Positions 34,101-46,567 of a DNA stretch of 64,000 nt are shown piece by piece. Below the pieces are notes generated by a model. The model was not told the origin of the DNA. It ran no database searches and worked only from the letters and a program-made list of their open reading frames with translations. This DNA is from Evernia prunastri (lineage: Eukaryota; Ascomycota; Lecanoromycetes; Lecanorales; Parmeliaceae), in assembly GCA_003184365.1 (NCBI GenBank), contig NKYR01000168.1:1-64000 (forward strand). Direction: 5' to 3'. How positions within the stretch are numbered: position 1 is the first letter of the stretch; every line of letters begins with the position of its first letter. The position numbers and the translations under genes were made by a program.

Positions 34101-36637
34101 CGGGTTGGATCAATATTAGAAGCCGCTTCATCTTCCAGCCGCGCACGTTCTTCATTTGAACGCTGCCTAGCATCGTCGACAAGCTTCTGATATTTCGTAG
34201 CTAGCAACTCTGCTTCTACTGATGGCTCGATGAAGTTGATACCCTTCAACGTTTTTGCTAGGTACTTAAGCCTGACAAGTGGTCGCTTCAGAAGAAAAGC
34301 TACATCAACTCTTTCGCCATCTCCATTAACCACATCCCCTTCTTCATTTCTTGGCAGGCCTTCGTCGAGTCCCCGGGACTTTACAGTCGGTGAACCGGAG
34401 ACTGTGGAGGTAATTTCCGAAGCAGGAGCAAGGTTGACCACAACGTCTCGGAAACCCATGCGCCAAGCCTTCAAGTACTCTGCATAGACTCTTTGAGCTC
34501 CATGTGCCCAAGTGAGTAAAGCTGCAGGGTTTCCCTGTGGTATGCGTCTGTGCAACGTTTTCAAGCGTTCGAGGGCGATTCCCATGTCTACAATTGGCTT
34601 GGTGAAGTTCGGGTCCTCACGAGCATGGGCTGAAGCACTGAAGAGGCCAGCTGCAACAGCAGAGTCCGACTTTGACAAAACGCAGGTCAACAAGACTGGA
34701 ATCACGCCGTCGACCAAAGTGCGCAGCTCACGCATGTACTTGCTCTCATCGGTAGCTAGTTCTTGCATCAGATCCCCAATAGTCGCCGTGGCAAGTCGAC
34801 TTCGATTTGTGCGTATGCTTCGAGCTGACTGGATGCTTCGACTTACTGCCTTTGGTAATGACAAGACAGATATGAGATCGGCATGTTTGGTGAGGCGACT
34901 GCCTTTTCGCGTCAATGAATTTAGATCAAAATGGTCCCTTGCCTCGTCAACAGCTGCGTCTTCGTTGACAGGGGGCGGACGAGCTGTATATCCAGAAGCC
35001 TCAGATACCGAAGGTGGTGCAGCGCCCTGCCTAGTATTGAAAGTCTCAACAGAAGCAATGGTAGACAGACGGTGCTTCCCTGTGGAAGGAAAGGGGCGCT
35101 TAAAATTGAGTCCGGGAGGCCTAAGAGGGTTGTTGGGGTCCGGTCCTTCCACAGAGGATAGAGTATGACTCGATGACAGCGCCGACTCAGCATCGTCTTC
35201 TTTGCTAGGCTCTTTTGAAGTGAATGACCCTCGTCGGCTACGAGTTGGTGAAGCTACACCTTTTCTCGCCAAGCGCCTTTTGAGTGACGATGGCGAGGTC
35301 TCTTCAGCCTCTTGGACAAGGTCGACAAATTTTGATGCAGTTGTCGTTCCTTTGCCCGAGCCCGACAACGCAGAATCAGAGTCAAAATCAGCTGGAAAAG
35401 GGTTACCTTCGTAAATAGCTGAACTTGGAATTCTTTCTTTTCTCCTGCTTCCATAGGAGGCTTGTCTAGTGCCTTCCTTTGTGTCCAAGGTCTTCCATAT
35501 CCGGTTGCAGTCTTCTCTCGCTTCTCGTTGCAATGTCACTCTCTTCTTCTTGGTTGATGGGTTTAATGGTGGGATGACCTCAAGAGGAGGCTCATCTGCG
35601 TCGAGAAAAGGATCCGGAGTTTCACTCAGCCAGGCTTCAATGCTCGGAATCCTTGGGGTAGCTATTGGCTCCGGTACCTGCTTTACGAAGAGTCTCCTGG
35701 AGTCACCAAAGACCTGGTTCAAGAGATTACTTTTCTGCGTTCGGACGCTGCCTCTACCGTCTGAAGTTTCGCCTTTTGCGGAACGAGGAGACTCATCTGG
35801 ATCTTCTGGTTTCTGATTACTCGGCTTGTTTCTCGCAGACCCCCTCCCAGCACCGGACGAGTCCATTCGTAACGATGATTCGGACTCTGGATGTTTCCTT
35901 CGTCCTGGAGATCCAGAAGCAGGACTAGCTCTTGCAATTTCACCGTCACTCCCAGGCTCTTTCCCACTTCCCGAACGCTCACTTCGCCGTCGCTGACACT
36001 GTCTTGAATGTCTCCGCGATCCAGGTGGTGTGACGTAGACCCTGATGCCATCGTCGCCGCCAGAACTTTCCTTTTTGGGCTTTCTTTTGTTCTCTTCTGA
36101 TCTCGGCCTTTCCGGCGTATTGAGCTCTGGCGGTGCCTTCACTCGAACGCCTTTGTCTGGCGGTACGGGTATCGCAGGCGCGTCTTTCGTGGCCTTGGAT
36201 GATGCCGTGCTCTTTGGCGGACTTCCCCTCTTCCTCCAATGACCATCACTTACCACGCGCTTTGCTGGAGCGCTTCCACTTCGATTACCGTCATTCCGTT
36301 CTCCATTGGCTTTTACCGACCTTCTACTACTTCTGCTTGGCGTATTATACTCATGGTCGTCTTTTTTGCTCCGTGACGGCGTTCTGACCGTGGGTTCCTT
36401 TTTCGGCGTCACGCTCTTCGTAGAGGATTTGTCCAATCGTTGATTTTCTTCCGCTCCGATATCGTCTGCAGTAACCACGCCTCCACCTTGGGCCTGCCAT
36501 TGCCGGACTCGATCTCGTACTGAGTTGCTATCGTAGACACCCAGCGGTTTGGCAACGTCATCTGATCTCGTTTTAGAGAGCGTAGTGCTATGGTCACGGC
36601 GTGCAGAAAAGCGATTTGGGGAAGAAGGTGGGGACAT
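31123..36637 (-). CDS. Large DH/PH-domain-like protein (putative Rho-GEF)
   Basis: Two exons: 36637-31244 and 31182-31123. The 61-nt intron replaces the apparent C-terminus by VYMIQ-MKSEAETAYTFSIV, ending GKLRY, which fits a conserved fungal tail; total 1817 aa. Residues 1-600 are Ser/Arg/Pro-rich and disordered (SR-like, which may be why some relatives carry a splicing-coactivator label). About 615-870 resembles a DH domain (IGDLMQELATDESKYMRELR, then long helices), and 880-975 a PH domain (CRVELIIRDE to FEWVQMLGL). A second disordered stretch precedes a conserved C-terminal third with PH-like character (from about 1416). The start at 36637 (MSPPSSPNRF) is the first ATG. Guanine exchange on a Rho GTPase is inferred from the fold-like pattern only; catalytic activity is unproven. 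Confidence 0.78.
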
Positions 36638-37907
36638 GTGGCACTTTATAGACGTCGACTGACGTTCCTCAGATAACGTGCGGTCTGCTCGCAAATAGAC
36701 TGCACGTGGTTCTAAGGCGGAAGAGGGCAGTAATGGTGTTGTACACGTTTTGCGACGCTCTTTGTTTACTTTGGCACCTGAAATTGGGAATCGCTCTAAC
36801 TGTATTAATTATCGGTAATTTTCAGAATGGCTCTATTATACACTAGCTGCGCAGAGCTGCTGCGTGAATGTAAAAGGTACTTTAATAAGGTCGGCAGGGG
36901 GTTTTCCGGGATTCTCCACTGAGGATCTAGCGACACTCTCTGAGCGAGAACTTGTTATAGACTGAAGGCTTGCTCGCGTATACCTGTATCTATAGTGTCG
37001 AACAAGATTATGTACTCTCGATATCCTAGGAAACTTTCTAGAATTTAGAATATCATTTTCCTAGGAGAACTCCAGTTGAGGATGATTTTCAGTGAAAAAG
37101 ATCGTCAGCTCTGTGGATGACTAAGCCGTATTTTACATCTAGTGTATTTAGGGTCCGGAAAGTGATACTCCGTACAGCCTCCTAACCCTCCCCCATCGTT
37201 CAAATCCGAAGTCAAAAATACAGTGGTGTTGATATAAATTACGATATGAAGATTTCGAAGAAAACTTCTATACTTGGTTTTTTGTATTTCCCTTTAAAAA
37301 ATCTCTGAGAAGCTTGGCTAATCTGGAAGAAACGTAAGAGGATTTTTGAAAAAGATTCTTCTATTACGAGCATTGCTTTACTCTGTACATCAGTATCATT
37401 CCGAAAACCCCCATGCCGACCTTCAAGAACAATTAGGCGAAAGCCTGATCTACCTTAGTCATCTTTGATACCTACCTCCTTAGGTACCTTTAATGCGCTA
37501 CTATCCCGTACTAGTACGCTGTATCTCCACCTAATATATGCTCATCGTTTACACGTCTTCTATATCCAGAAGAGCAATGAGAGTTGAGATCGCAGCAGTA
37601 AAGGTTTTGGGACTTCCGCAATGCATAGAATTTCCTCTTTGCAACACGATTATCATGCTTGGAAAGAACATTCCTTTTTTTCCATCAAACAAAAGCAGAT
37701 AGGCAGGTTACTAGGACAATCGAGACTATTCGATACCAGCAAAAAGCATGGATATCACCAAGACCTCTATATTCTACGGTGGAAAGAACACCTATGCGCC
37801 AAGCTATGTAGTGAACGGAACGATAATGGAAGGTCAATTGCTTCGAGACGGGGGTGCATCGGCTCAAGGCGAAGCTCTACAGATAGACAAACTCAGAGTC
37901 TCAGAGC
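36638..37907. other. Intergenic upstream of the DH/PH gene
   Basis: 1.27 kb with no supportable gene. A 127-codon plus-strand frame (37621-38004) overlaps the last exon of the EBP-like gene and has no family features. The promoter of the DH/PH gene should lie at 36638-37000. Confidence 0.45.
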
Positions 37908-38886
37908 TCAGTTCGATTTCTTGAGTTGGCCGTTGCCCTGCGCCGTTCTTGTTTGCTGGTCCAACGCCTTGAATGCCTTTGCACTTTTGGATATACTGCT
38001 GTAAAGCAAGACTAAAGAGAAACCATCAGCATCGTCTTTCTAGACCCATGGTATTTATCGTTAGCACTTACTGCCCGGTATGACAATCCAGATAAAGTTC
38101 ATAAAAAAATAATACCCCCAAAAGTAATATGCTTCTGGTCGACAGTATGTCAGACCCTTGACGTAATGATCAAACATGCTCGTAGCATAGTAAAGGATGT
38201 CTCCATAGATCTGGCCCATCGAAACTAATGCTTGTAAAGGGTGGCGGAGGGGATGCTCATAGGTGATGAGCAATGCGACGGCGAAAGACATTGGACCCCA
38301 ACAGACCTAAATTGGACATCATCAGCGTGTCGTGTTTCATTTTGAAAAAATAACGTATGGTCGTCGACTATACCGCCGTGACCGTCTCCATGCACAAGAC
38401 GAATGATTCAGATGTCAAGTATCTTGAGTCTGAAAACGAGTACTCCTTCCACAGCTGTCCGAATAGGTCCTGCTTGCCAGGCATATTCGCATGATTGAAG
38501 GCAAAGTATCCTGTTGCTTTCAGCGTTGGCAGAAGTAGGATATATTGTTGTTCTTACCCTCGAAGAAAAGATGGATGGTCCCAGCTAAGGCAGCAGAGTA
38601 TTAGCAAGCCGCTCTTCACAAGCTCACAAGATTTGTATGCGCTCGTGCACGTACTTAGAACGAACCACAGTATGGTCGCTTTATCCCGCGTAGGCAATTT
38701 AGGATTATGGCTCCGGACCAAAGCGAGGGTAATGCCGAGTATGACCAGCCATCCTCCTGCGAATGTACCCAATAGAGTGGATACAGACCATTGATTGGCT
38801 AGATAGCCGACAATGTCTGCTTCAAGTGGGTAAAAGGGATGAATAGCTTCGGGTAGCTTTGTAGAATTGAGAATGTAGTCTGCCAT
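37908..38886 (-). CDS. EBP/EXPERA family protein, sterol delta8-delta7 isomerase-like
   Basis: Four-span ER membrane protein of the emopamil-binding family. Five exons: 38886-38655, 38584-38558, 38510-38374, 38306-38072, 38011-37908; 244 aa. The start MADYILNSTKLPEAIHPFYP and the joins WFVL-T-GTIHLFFEG-YFAFNH, METVTA-VCWGPMSF and WIVIPG-ILLYSS follow fungal relatives. Residues matching the catalytic set of human EBP are all kept: His82 and Glu86 (IHLFFEG), Glu128 and Thr131 (METVT), and Asn202 and Trp205 (MNFIW). Fungi make ergosterol with the unrelated Erg2, so this may serve another sterol or lipid substrate. The tail is Lys/Gln-rich. The second exon is only 27 nt. It is divergent from the sulfotransferase-fold gene, 517 bp away. 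Confidence 0.9.
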
Positions 38887-39403
38887 TACGGTCGGGTTTG
38901 AAAGTGGTAGGTTGGTGTAAGGTAGGGAGAGAATTGGTGGAGAGTTATAGGGTACAGGGCGTAGGGAAAGGAGGTGATGAAGTGAGGAGGATGCCTACGG
39001 TTTGTAGGCTACGGCTGCGGTTATTGAACCGTAGACATAAATAAGCATCAATATTGATTGTTGTGTTGAGGTGAGGTGAGGTGATGCAAGTTGAGTTGGG
39101 TTTTTGGACCCCTAGACATATCATTTCATACTCGTACCTTTTAGAGTCGCTAGTGCACATGCACCCGAGTTATCCTTGCCTCATTTCTTGGCGCGTCCTC
39201 AGGGTACTTTGGGTACTAGTAAAGTACTGTTATTTGATTATTTGACACCGTCAGGGCCTTAAGCTCTCTCTACTTGTGACGAGGTCCGCTAAGGGAAAAA
39301 AAGAAGAAAAGAAAAAGAAAATTACCCGTCGATATAATAAGAAGGACATCTGCTCCCAAGCCACTTGTATACAATTCCTCCTATCCTGCTCCACTTCTAA
39401 GAA
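38887..39403. promoter_or_regulatory. Divergent promoter of EBP-like and sulfotransferase-like genes
   Basis: 517 bp between opposite ATGs. It holds a purine-only run at 39291-39323 (gggaaaaaaagaagaaaaga and on), and repeated gtgaggtgaggtgaggtgat near 39066-39085. Both genes must start here; specific factors cannot be named. Confidence 0.5.
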
Positions 39404-41054
39404 ATGTCAAACAGACCGATATTTGTTGCTACCCATCCACGCTCATGCTCGACTGCTTTCGAAAGAGTAAGTTGGGTTGTCACTCCCACAGTAATCTTTG
39501 AACTCATCTCCTTGCAGGTTTTTATGACCCGACCCGACGCCCTAGGATGCATCCACGAACCATTTGGTGATGCCTTCTATTATGGCCCGGAGAGGTTGAG
39601 TCTGAGATACGAGAATGATGAGAAGACCAGGCTCGACAGTGGCTTCGCCCAGTCTACCTATCGCACATGCCTGGACAGAATCGAGAAAGAGGGTGCTGAG
39701 GTCCGAATCATCCCTTCCAGCGTAGCTCTTCGTGTCTTGGAGTACCATTCTTCGTTGCCCCAGCATCGCAGATATTTGCGATAATTTCATGTTGCAACCT
39801 TTGAGGTCGTCGACAATCCCTCTGCTCCTGCCATTCATGCCTCAATACCTGTCCTCGCTGCACTACCTTGGGATTTGTTCCTCGTCAGGCATAATCATGG
39901 ATCGGTTCTCCTTCATCTGACACCATGAAATTTCCTGCTTTGGAACTGTCCGTTCGTCCGCCTCGAGGTATCCGACCTAGCTGGGACGGCGATTCGCGTA
40001 TAAAGCACTGAACACTCTTTTTCTGCGACTTCTCATGATCAATTTCCACACTTGCTTCTGGCTCCAATTTGTGTGATTGACAACATTCAAGGCAGTGCGA
40101 CTATGGTATACTTACCCTACAACAGGGCAAGCGTATCTTCATCAAAGACATTATCCATTATCTCGTCCCTCCGAACCGTGCACCACCGTCGATCGCTCCT
40201 TCTCTAGCCAGAAAAGAACGAGGTATTGGTACGTCCGAGCCGCACTCGGATGGTGTGGTCAACGGGACGAAGCTTGCTCCTTATCCGTACGCTATGGAAC
40301 CTGAGCCTCGAAACCCGACGGTAGTTCCAAGCGAAATATTAAGCCAATTCCATTTTACCTTCCTCATCCGCCATCCACGCTACAGTATTCCCTCTTACTA
40401 TCGTTGCACTGTTCCACCACTTGACGAATTCACTGGATTCTACGATTTTATGCCTTCTGAGGCTGGATATGAGGAACTTCGACGAGTCTTTGATTACTTG
40501 CGTGCTATTGGCCAGGTAGGCCCTGAGATTGCATCCCAAAACATGCACGTGAACGAAAACACCAACAGCAATGCAAATAAAGTGGAGATCTGCGTTGTTG
40601 ATGCAGATGATTTATTGGACGCCCCCGCCGGTATCATTGCGGCTTATTGTAAGAGTGTGGGCATCGAGTATCACGAGCAGATGCTCAATTGGGACTCCGA
40701 GAAGAACCAAAGGCATGCCAAGGATGCCTTTGAGAAATGGAAGGGCTTTCACGAGGATGCCCTGAACAGCTGCGATCTTCAACCGCGAAAACACGTAAGC
40801 GATTTACTTTTAATTCTAATAAGGAGAAGTTCCCATGGTCTGGAAGTTTCCCTGTCTTTACCATGCAATTTCTTGTGCTTTGGATCAGAGCTGATTCTTG
40901 TGCCCGAAAGAAGAAAAAAGCGAAGAGCGACGAAGAAGAAGACCGCGAGTGGCTCGACAAGTTTGGAGAGAAAGGAGCGAAGGTCATCCGGCAAACTGTC
41001 AATGCAAATGTCAAAGACTACGAACACCTCAAGCAGTTTGCCTTGACGGCCTGA
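39404..41054 (+). CDS. Sulfotransferase-fold P-loop protein
   Basis: Four exons: 39404-39466, 39518-39700, 40126-40794, 40911-41054; 352 aa. The N-terminal strand-loop HPRSCSTAFERVF (residues 11-23) looks like the PAPS phosphosulfate-binding loop, and LIRHPRYSIPSYYR (about 160-175) like the second PAPS site. EICVVDADDLLD-APAGIIAAYC follows, as in a fungal family that reads GKRIFIKDIIHYLVPP at the third exon start. The C-terminus is KKKAKSDEEEDREWLDKFGE and VIRQTVNANVKDYEHLKQF. The substrate is unknown. The second intron (39701-40125, 425 nt) is far longer than others in the window, with a weak GTCCGA donor; the acceptor (cctacaacag) is good. Without it, the family's conserved GKRIFIKD segment cannot be joined. 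Confidence 0.8.
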
Positions 41055-41621
41055 AGCATAGCGTTGGCTTGATTCTGACATCTCCGCTCAAAGAGACAAA
41101 AGAAAACCAAAGAAACGAAACACAGAGCTGAGGCGCTATATGCTGAAACAATACATACATTGGCATGGGCATGTCGTTAAAGGAAAGCCTTATATGAACG
41201 ACAGACATCACGAGGACTTCTTTGTAGATGCTCTCGAGGCTCGAACAACACACGGCGCCTTTCTATCTGTTCGCCCAATGTAACGCTGTCGCTATGCTCA
41301 TGTCCAACTACTATCTACCCAGAATGGCTTTTCTAAACATGAGCCGTGATTTACTTTTAAAGGTTTCCCCGTTCATCTACTCGACACGCAACCATTGATG
41401 TCTTCACATCGATATGAGTCTAAGATGATGGCAGACAATGATTACCTCAAAAATCCTTTTAACACCTTGACGTAAAATGCCGCAACCATTTTATCGTAGT
41501 GTCCGCATGACTCAATTGCAAGCCCCCAAGATCACCAATGGCAGCAAAGAGCCCCTCTATAGCCCGCACCTGATGGGTATCATGGTTCCCCCAACGCCGA
41601 ATGCTTCAAAGACAGTCTCGC
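41055..41621. other. Convergent intergenic region
   Basis: 567 bp between the 3' ends of the sulfotransferase-like and GT25 genes. I see no gene or repeat. Confidence 0.5.
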
Positions 41622-43032
41622 CTAATGGCTTTCGTCGGTAGAATCGTCGGCTATCTCGTCTTTCTTTTTCTCCCCAGTCACCCATTCTGACTTCCAACTC
41701 GTGGGTCCCTTATCGGCCAATCCAAGATGTGCATTGATTCTGGCGGAGATCTGGATCCCATTGCCGGCAACAATCCTTTCCTCGGTGATCTCGTGTCCAA
41801 AGGAGAGCCCACCTCCCGTATGCTTGATGTTCGTTTTAGACTCGGCCATGCTGATGACCTGTGGCCATGTGCCCACGCACCGAGTTGTTTGGTCGTGCTC
41901 ACAGTGATCCCACAGCTTCAAATCGATTGGTGAGTTGGCTTGTTTAAACAACTTCTCAAATTTGCGAGCTCCCGCAAGACTCATGGCGTAGGCGGTGGTG
42001 CAGACGGTTTTGCGAGGTTGAAATACGATACGTGTACCTGGAGGCCTATGGCCCTCCCCAGGCCTTTCGCCAAAGTTCCATGCATGTTCTTCGTCGGCTG
42101 CGGAGGAGTCGTTGAACGCATAAATCCGACCATTGCCGTCAGCGTTGATACCGCAATGCCCAATCCACATGAGATCCCACTTGTCGCCGTATGGACTGAG
42201 TTCCTTGGAGAAGTCTCGAGGGTGCTGAGGGTCAGGAAATGGCCAATCGGCAATCGCCTTCACTCCATCACCTACTCCAACCATGGTATCTTTGATCCGC
42301 ATATCCCAATCAATATCACTTTCCATTATCAGGGCGGTCGAAATATTTTCATGTATCATCCTACATTGATGATTAGATCTTGCCCACCCTAGGTATAGAT
42401 TCGGAGCGACGGCTTACTTCCTCCACGTCCTGACATGGGACATAAGGCAGCCTAATTCCCCTTCCTTCGGCACCCAATTGTTCGTTCCCCACCACTAACC
42501 ACTCTATCAATAAGGAAAATGCAACAACATGGGAGTGACGTACCTGCGGCCAGTCTGATTGGGGTATTTGCCTATCCCGAATGGCATCAAGTACGGTGAG
42601 TGTAAGATTTGTCGCATTTGCCGCAGCAAGGAGGGGTGCTCTTCGGTCGCCTCGCTCGGGTAGAGAAAGGACGAATATGTTTTGAAACTGCTCATGCTAT
42701 TAGCCATCCATAGCAGTAATACATCCTTCCATGAGACTCACTCCAAGTGTGTTATTTCTTATTGGGCTGACCTCGACGACTGGGACTGGCAGACGGCGGG
42801 TCGTAACATGCGAGCAAACGTCTCGTATAATATCTTTCCAGAAAAACAAGAATAAAAGAAAGGCGAAGACGATGAAGGCTCTAGGATTCCTTGTAGGCAG
42901 GCTGTTACTGCCTTGAAAGTTGGTCGTGGGGAACTGGATTTTGGGCACTTTGGGCCGGTAAGAAGCGAAGGACTGCAGGACGTGTACTTTTTGAGGTAGT
43001 GTCGCTAAAGCGGATTGGATGTATTCTGACAT
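41622..43032 (-). CDS. GT25-family glycosyltransferase, type II membrane protein
   Basis: Relative of LPS/collagen galactosyltransferases (family GT25). Four exons: 43032-42742, 42687-42544, 42494-42418, 42360-41622; about 416 aa. Residues 1-65 include a single hydrophobic anchor (AFIVFAFLLFLFFW), so it is probably Golgi-anchored with a lumenal catalytic part. The catalytic region starts FQNIFVLSLPERGDRR, then GELGCLMSHVRTWRKMIHEN and the acidic ALIMESDIDWD, where family members have a DxD-like motif. The third exon's acceptor is uncertain: gttag at 42495 and gaag at 42465 are both in frame and differ by 10 residues. The C-terminus is charged (GEKKKDEIADDSTDES). Acceptor substrate unknown. 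Confidence 0.82.
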
Positions 43033-44849
43033 TATTGTATGGAGAAGGAGATCGGAGGGAGGCCGCCTCCCACAACAAAGTGCAGGAAGACTTGGTAACC
43101 GGCGATGAAGTGGAAGACAAGGGGTTCTTATTTCTGAGTGGTTGTTTTAGCGTTGTCGGCGACTCTGAATACGCGGCAGCAAGGGAAGAAAGTTTGGATG
43201 TGCTTACATTCCAACTTTTCAAGGGAGTGCTTGGGAGCCGAGGAGCCTGCCTGACGGCTTGCCCAGAAGATTGAAAGATATTGGGGGTGGGGAATTGGGA
43301 AGAGTCGGGACCGTTCAGTGGATGATGACAAGTCGACGACCCTCCTGCGCAATGAAAAAGGTGAAAGAGAAGAAGCTCGAGTACAGAGTGGATGAGACAG
43401 GTGTGAAGTTCCGTATTGAATGCATTCTTTTGGTGGGGAGGGAAAGATTGCGTTATATATGAAACAATGGTCTTGTTGGCATATCCGTCTGGCATCTGGC
43501 ATCTGCGACTGTCTATTTTCGTGCAAATTATCAGGGCGCGCCTGCGCCTCTCTCCTGCCAAGACCCTGTTGCTTACTTTTTTGTTTTACTTTACCGCTTT
43601 TGGCTGCTACCTTAAATCAGCCTTAAAAGCTTTAGTATCCTCTTCACCACCAGAAAGTTCAGAGAGAAAATGATATGACACGGAACCCAAGCTATCTAAG
43701 TTGCGAATGAACAGGAAAGGCGTGCCACCCAAGGGACACCTGTGCATCTAGAATCAGCAACGTCTTACGAGGCCCACATATGTACTTTCGAGGCTTGGTC
43801 ATGCACAACGCCCCGTTCCTCTTGACCATATGGCGAGGCTGGAAAGCCTGTCACTGGACTCCCATAAACGGTAGTGAAGTGAATTTCTGATGCTTTTCTC
43901 CATGAGGCTTTTGAATCCAATCTGTGTTGCCACGTTTACTGAATGGTCAGCCTACTTGTCTTGGTAAATGAGGCCAGATAATATCCAGCCTCTTGTCTTG
44001 CATTGCCTTGTCAATGAAAATAAGTATGCAGCGTCTCGCAGCGTCTTATTGCTGCGGAGCCGATTACGTGCAGATGCGAGTGTGACAGGAGACCCGGATA
44101 GCACCGAAAGTATTCAAGGGACTACGCATTTTAGCTATTGAAGAGGTTGTAGCTGCACGGGATGATCTAAAGTGCGGGATTTGGTATGCAAAGCAGGAAA
44201 ATTCGTCAAATGAATTTTAGTCTTCGAGGAGGCTAGCAGTCAACAAGAATGAGCTCACAGATCTGCACATGGAGTGGAGACTGCTGACACACGGTCAAGG
44301 ATCTAGAAGCAGCCCGCTAGGGTCTAACCTTACAGCCGTTGTGTACAGTGTACCTTATTCTACAAGTAACAAAAGCAACTGATAAAGTGAAAAGAGAAAC
44401 TCAAAAGGTTTCTCACCAAGATCAATAAGAACCGATAGGACCGGAAGCCATGGGTGAACATTCATTGGCGAAAATGGAGCAGGTTCGAAAAGAGCAGACA
44501 CGAGGCAAGGCTGAATCTTGGCTTTGAAGGTTATGTAAGGACAATGGGGAGAAAAGGATACCGCGCCTTCTCAACTGTACGTCTGTCGTTAGGTAGTTAG
44601 CAAAACATCTTCCGCCATTTTTAAACCCGAGGTCACGGTTGCAATGCTACAACGGTAGGCGTTCATGCAATTCCGTAACTATAAGAGTTGCCTTTCATGC
44701 CGTTGATAATTTGTCAATCTCCCTTTGCCATCTATAGATGTGAACCTCATAGTGTAGAGAAAGTCATCGCTTGCCATGCTAACATAACCCTGCTGCAAAG
44801 TCCTGCTGCACCTGTCAACCACATGAGTGCTTGCCTGCCTTACATCGTT
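43033..44849. other. Intergenic, no gene seen
   Basis: 1.8 kb between two minus-strand genes. A 218-codon minus frame (43561-42905) overlaps the first GT25 exon in another frame. It is Ser/Pro-rich with no motif, and is best read as leader sequence. The rest has no long frame, RNA gene or repeat that I can support. Confidence 0.45.
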
Positions 44850-46567
44850 CTAGCAGACCGCGTGGGTCTTCCCAGTCTTGCCCTGGAGCGAATGCTTTTC
44901 ACCCTTGTAGTGCTCGTTGTTCACCTTGGACCTTCCGCTCGAGGTATGGTGCTTGTTGACATGCTTGGTATGGTGTGCCACAGTGCTCTTATCCATTTCC
45001 TTCAAAGACTCCATTGCCAATTTGATGTCTTTAACAAGCGTGTCGCATCTTGCCCTAGAAAAGTCTTCTCGCACCACGACTCTCATGAGCTTAAGTTTCT
45101 CACTATGCGGAGCCATGGTATAAGCAGGCACCACCCAGCCCCTCTCTCGCAAATGGTGAGCAACCGCAAATTCATCGAAGTGGTGGTGGTCTTTGGGATT
45201 CAGCCTAAATGCAACAAGCGGCAAACCTTCACCCCCTTTCTTGCTCATGATCAAGAACCCGAGGTTCTCGAGGGCGGAAGCAAGGTAGTCGGATGTACGG
45301 GTAAGGTTGAGCATGATGGAGCGATAGCCGTGCTTACCCAGACGGATCATCTGGTAGTACTGACCAATCACTTGGGAGGCGCCTTTGGAAAAGTTGAGGG
45401 TAAAAGAGGCTTGGTCGGCGCCAAGATAATTGATGTTGAATACTAGTTCTTTGGGAAGGTATTCGGGCGCGCGCCAGACGACCCAGCCGACACCGGGGTA
45501 AACCTGCAAGATCATAAGCCAACAGTTTCCCGCTAATCCGAGAAATGAGCATACATACCAGACCATACTTGTGACCGGAGACATTAATTGAAATCACCTT
45601 CTCCAAACGGAAGTCCCAAGGTAGGTTCGGCACAACGAAAGGCGCTACGAAACCTCCGCTAGCAGCATCAACATGAATTGGGCAGTCGATCTTCTTCTCG
45701 ACCAGAAGGTCATTGATGGCTTTGACATCCTCGTATTCTCCGGTATATGTAGTTCCGATGATGGCACAAATGCCAATAGTATTCTCATCTACTAGATTGA
45801 CGGCCTCTGCAGGATCAATCACGTAGCGATCCTCAGTGCAGAAGACGTAGCGCTCGTCAACTTCGAAGTAGCGAGCCGCCTTCTCCCAGCATACCTGCAC
45901 AGCTGAATTCATGACGATGTTGGGCTTGGAATAGTCCTTGCCGGCAGCTTTACGCTTGTTTTGCCAGCGCTTCTTCATGGCAAGCGTCCCCAGCATCTGA
46001 GACACGATTTAGCAATTGTGATTGGCCGAATGGACTCGGAGACATGTACGATGGCCTCAGAAGACCCAACAGTGCTTGTTCCCATTGCGTTCTCCTCCTC
46101 GTCGTGGGTGGGTGCGTTGAACATCCTCGCAATCATGGAAACACAGCGGTTCTGAATGTCGGCCGTTTGCGGATACTCTTCGTAGTCGATGAAGTTCTTG
46201 GGCAAGGCCTCGGCCATGAGCTTCTCGACTTCCTCCTCCTGAGCATAACAATCCCTGATTAGCGCTGAACGCAAATGCACCATGTTGACAAACATACCAT
46301 GTAAGTGGTAACGAAACTGGCCAAATTCAGCATGGGATTGCCATCCAAGCTCAAGTCGTCTCTAATCATGCGATATGCAATCTCTTTGGGCATCTCCTTC
46401 TCGGGCATTTCGTGCATAGGAAGACATTCCGCGGCGAAGCGAGAACCGTAGACGGATGCGGTAACTTCATCTTCCTTGTCATTGGCCTCAAGCTTCAGGT
46501 TGTCCATGCCCTTGACCATGGGAGCATTGGCCGCCTTGTCATTGGGAACAGAAGTGAGGTGAACCAT
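44850..46567 (-). CDS. Glutamate decarboxylase (PLP-dependent)
   Basis: Converts glutamate to GABA and CO2, first step of the GABA shunt, linked in fungi to acid and oxidative stress. Four exons: 46567-46298, 46238-46050, 45996-45559, 45503-44850; introns 59, 53 and 55 nt; 516 aa. Joins: FVTTYM-EEEVEKLM, GSSEAI-MLGTLAMKKRW, SGHKYGL-VYPGVGWVVW. The PLP lysine is Lys296 in SINVSGHKYGL, preceded by the HVDAASGGFVAPF cofactor site. NFIDYEEYPQTADIQNRCV is a family block. The basic tail ending KTHAVC is, as I recall, common in fungal members; a calmodulin-binding role like that in plants is not shown. The start MVHLTSVPNDK at 46567 is the first ATG of the frame. Confidence 0.95.

Noticed and set aside
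37621..38004. 127-codon plus-strand frame
   Set aside because: Antisense to the last EBP-like exon, which has a good splice join and family-like tail; no protein features of its own.
42905..43561. 218-codon minus-strand frame overlapping the first GT25 exon
   Set aside because: Ser/Pro-rich, no motif, different frame from the real exon; best explained as leader sequence.
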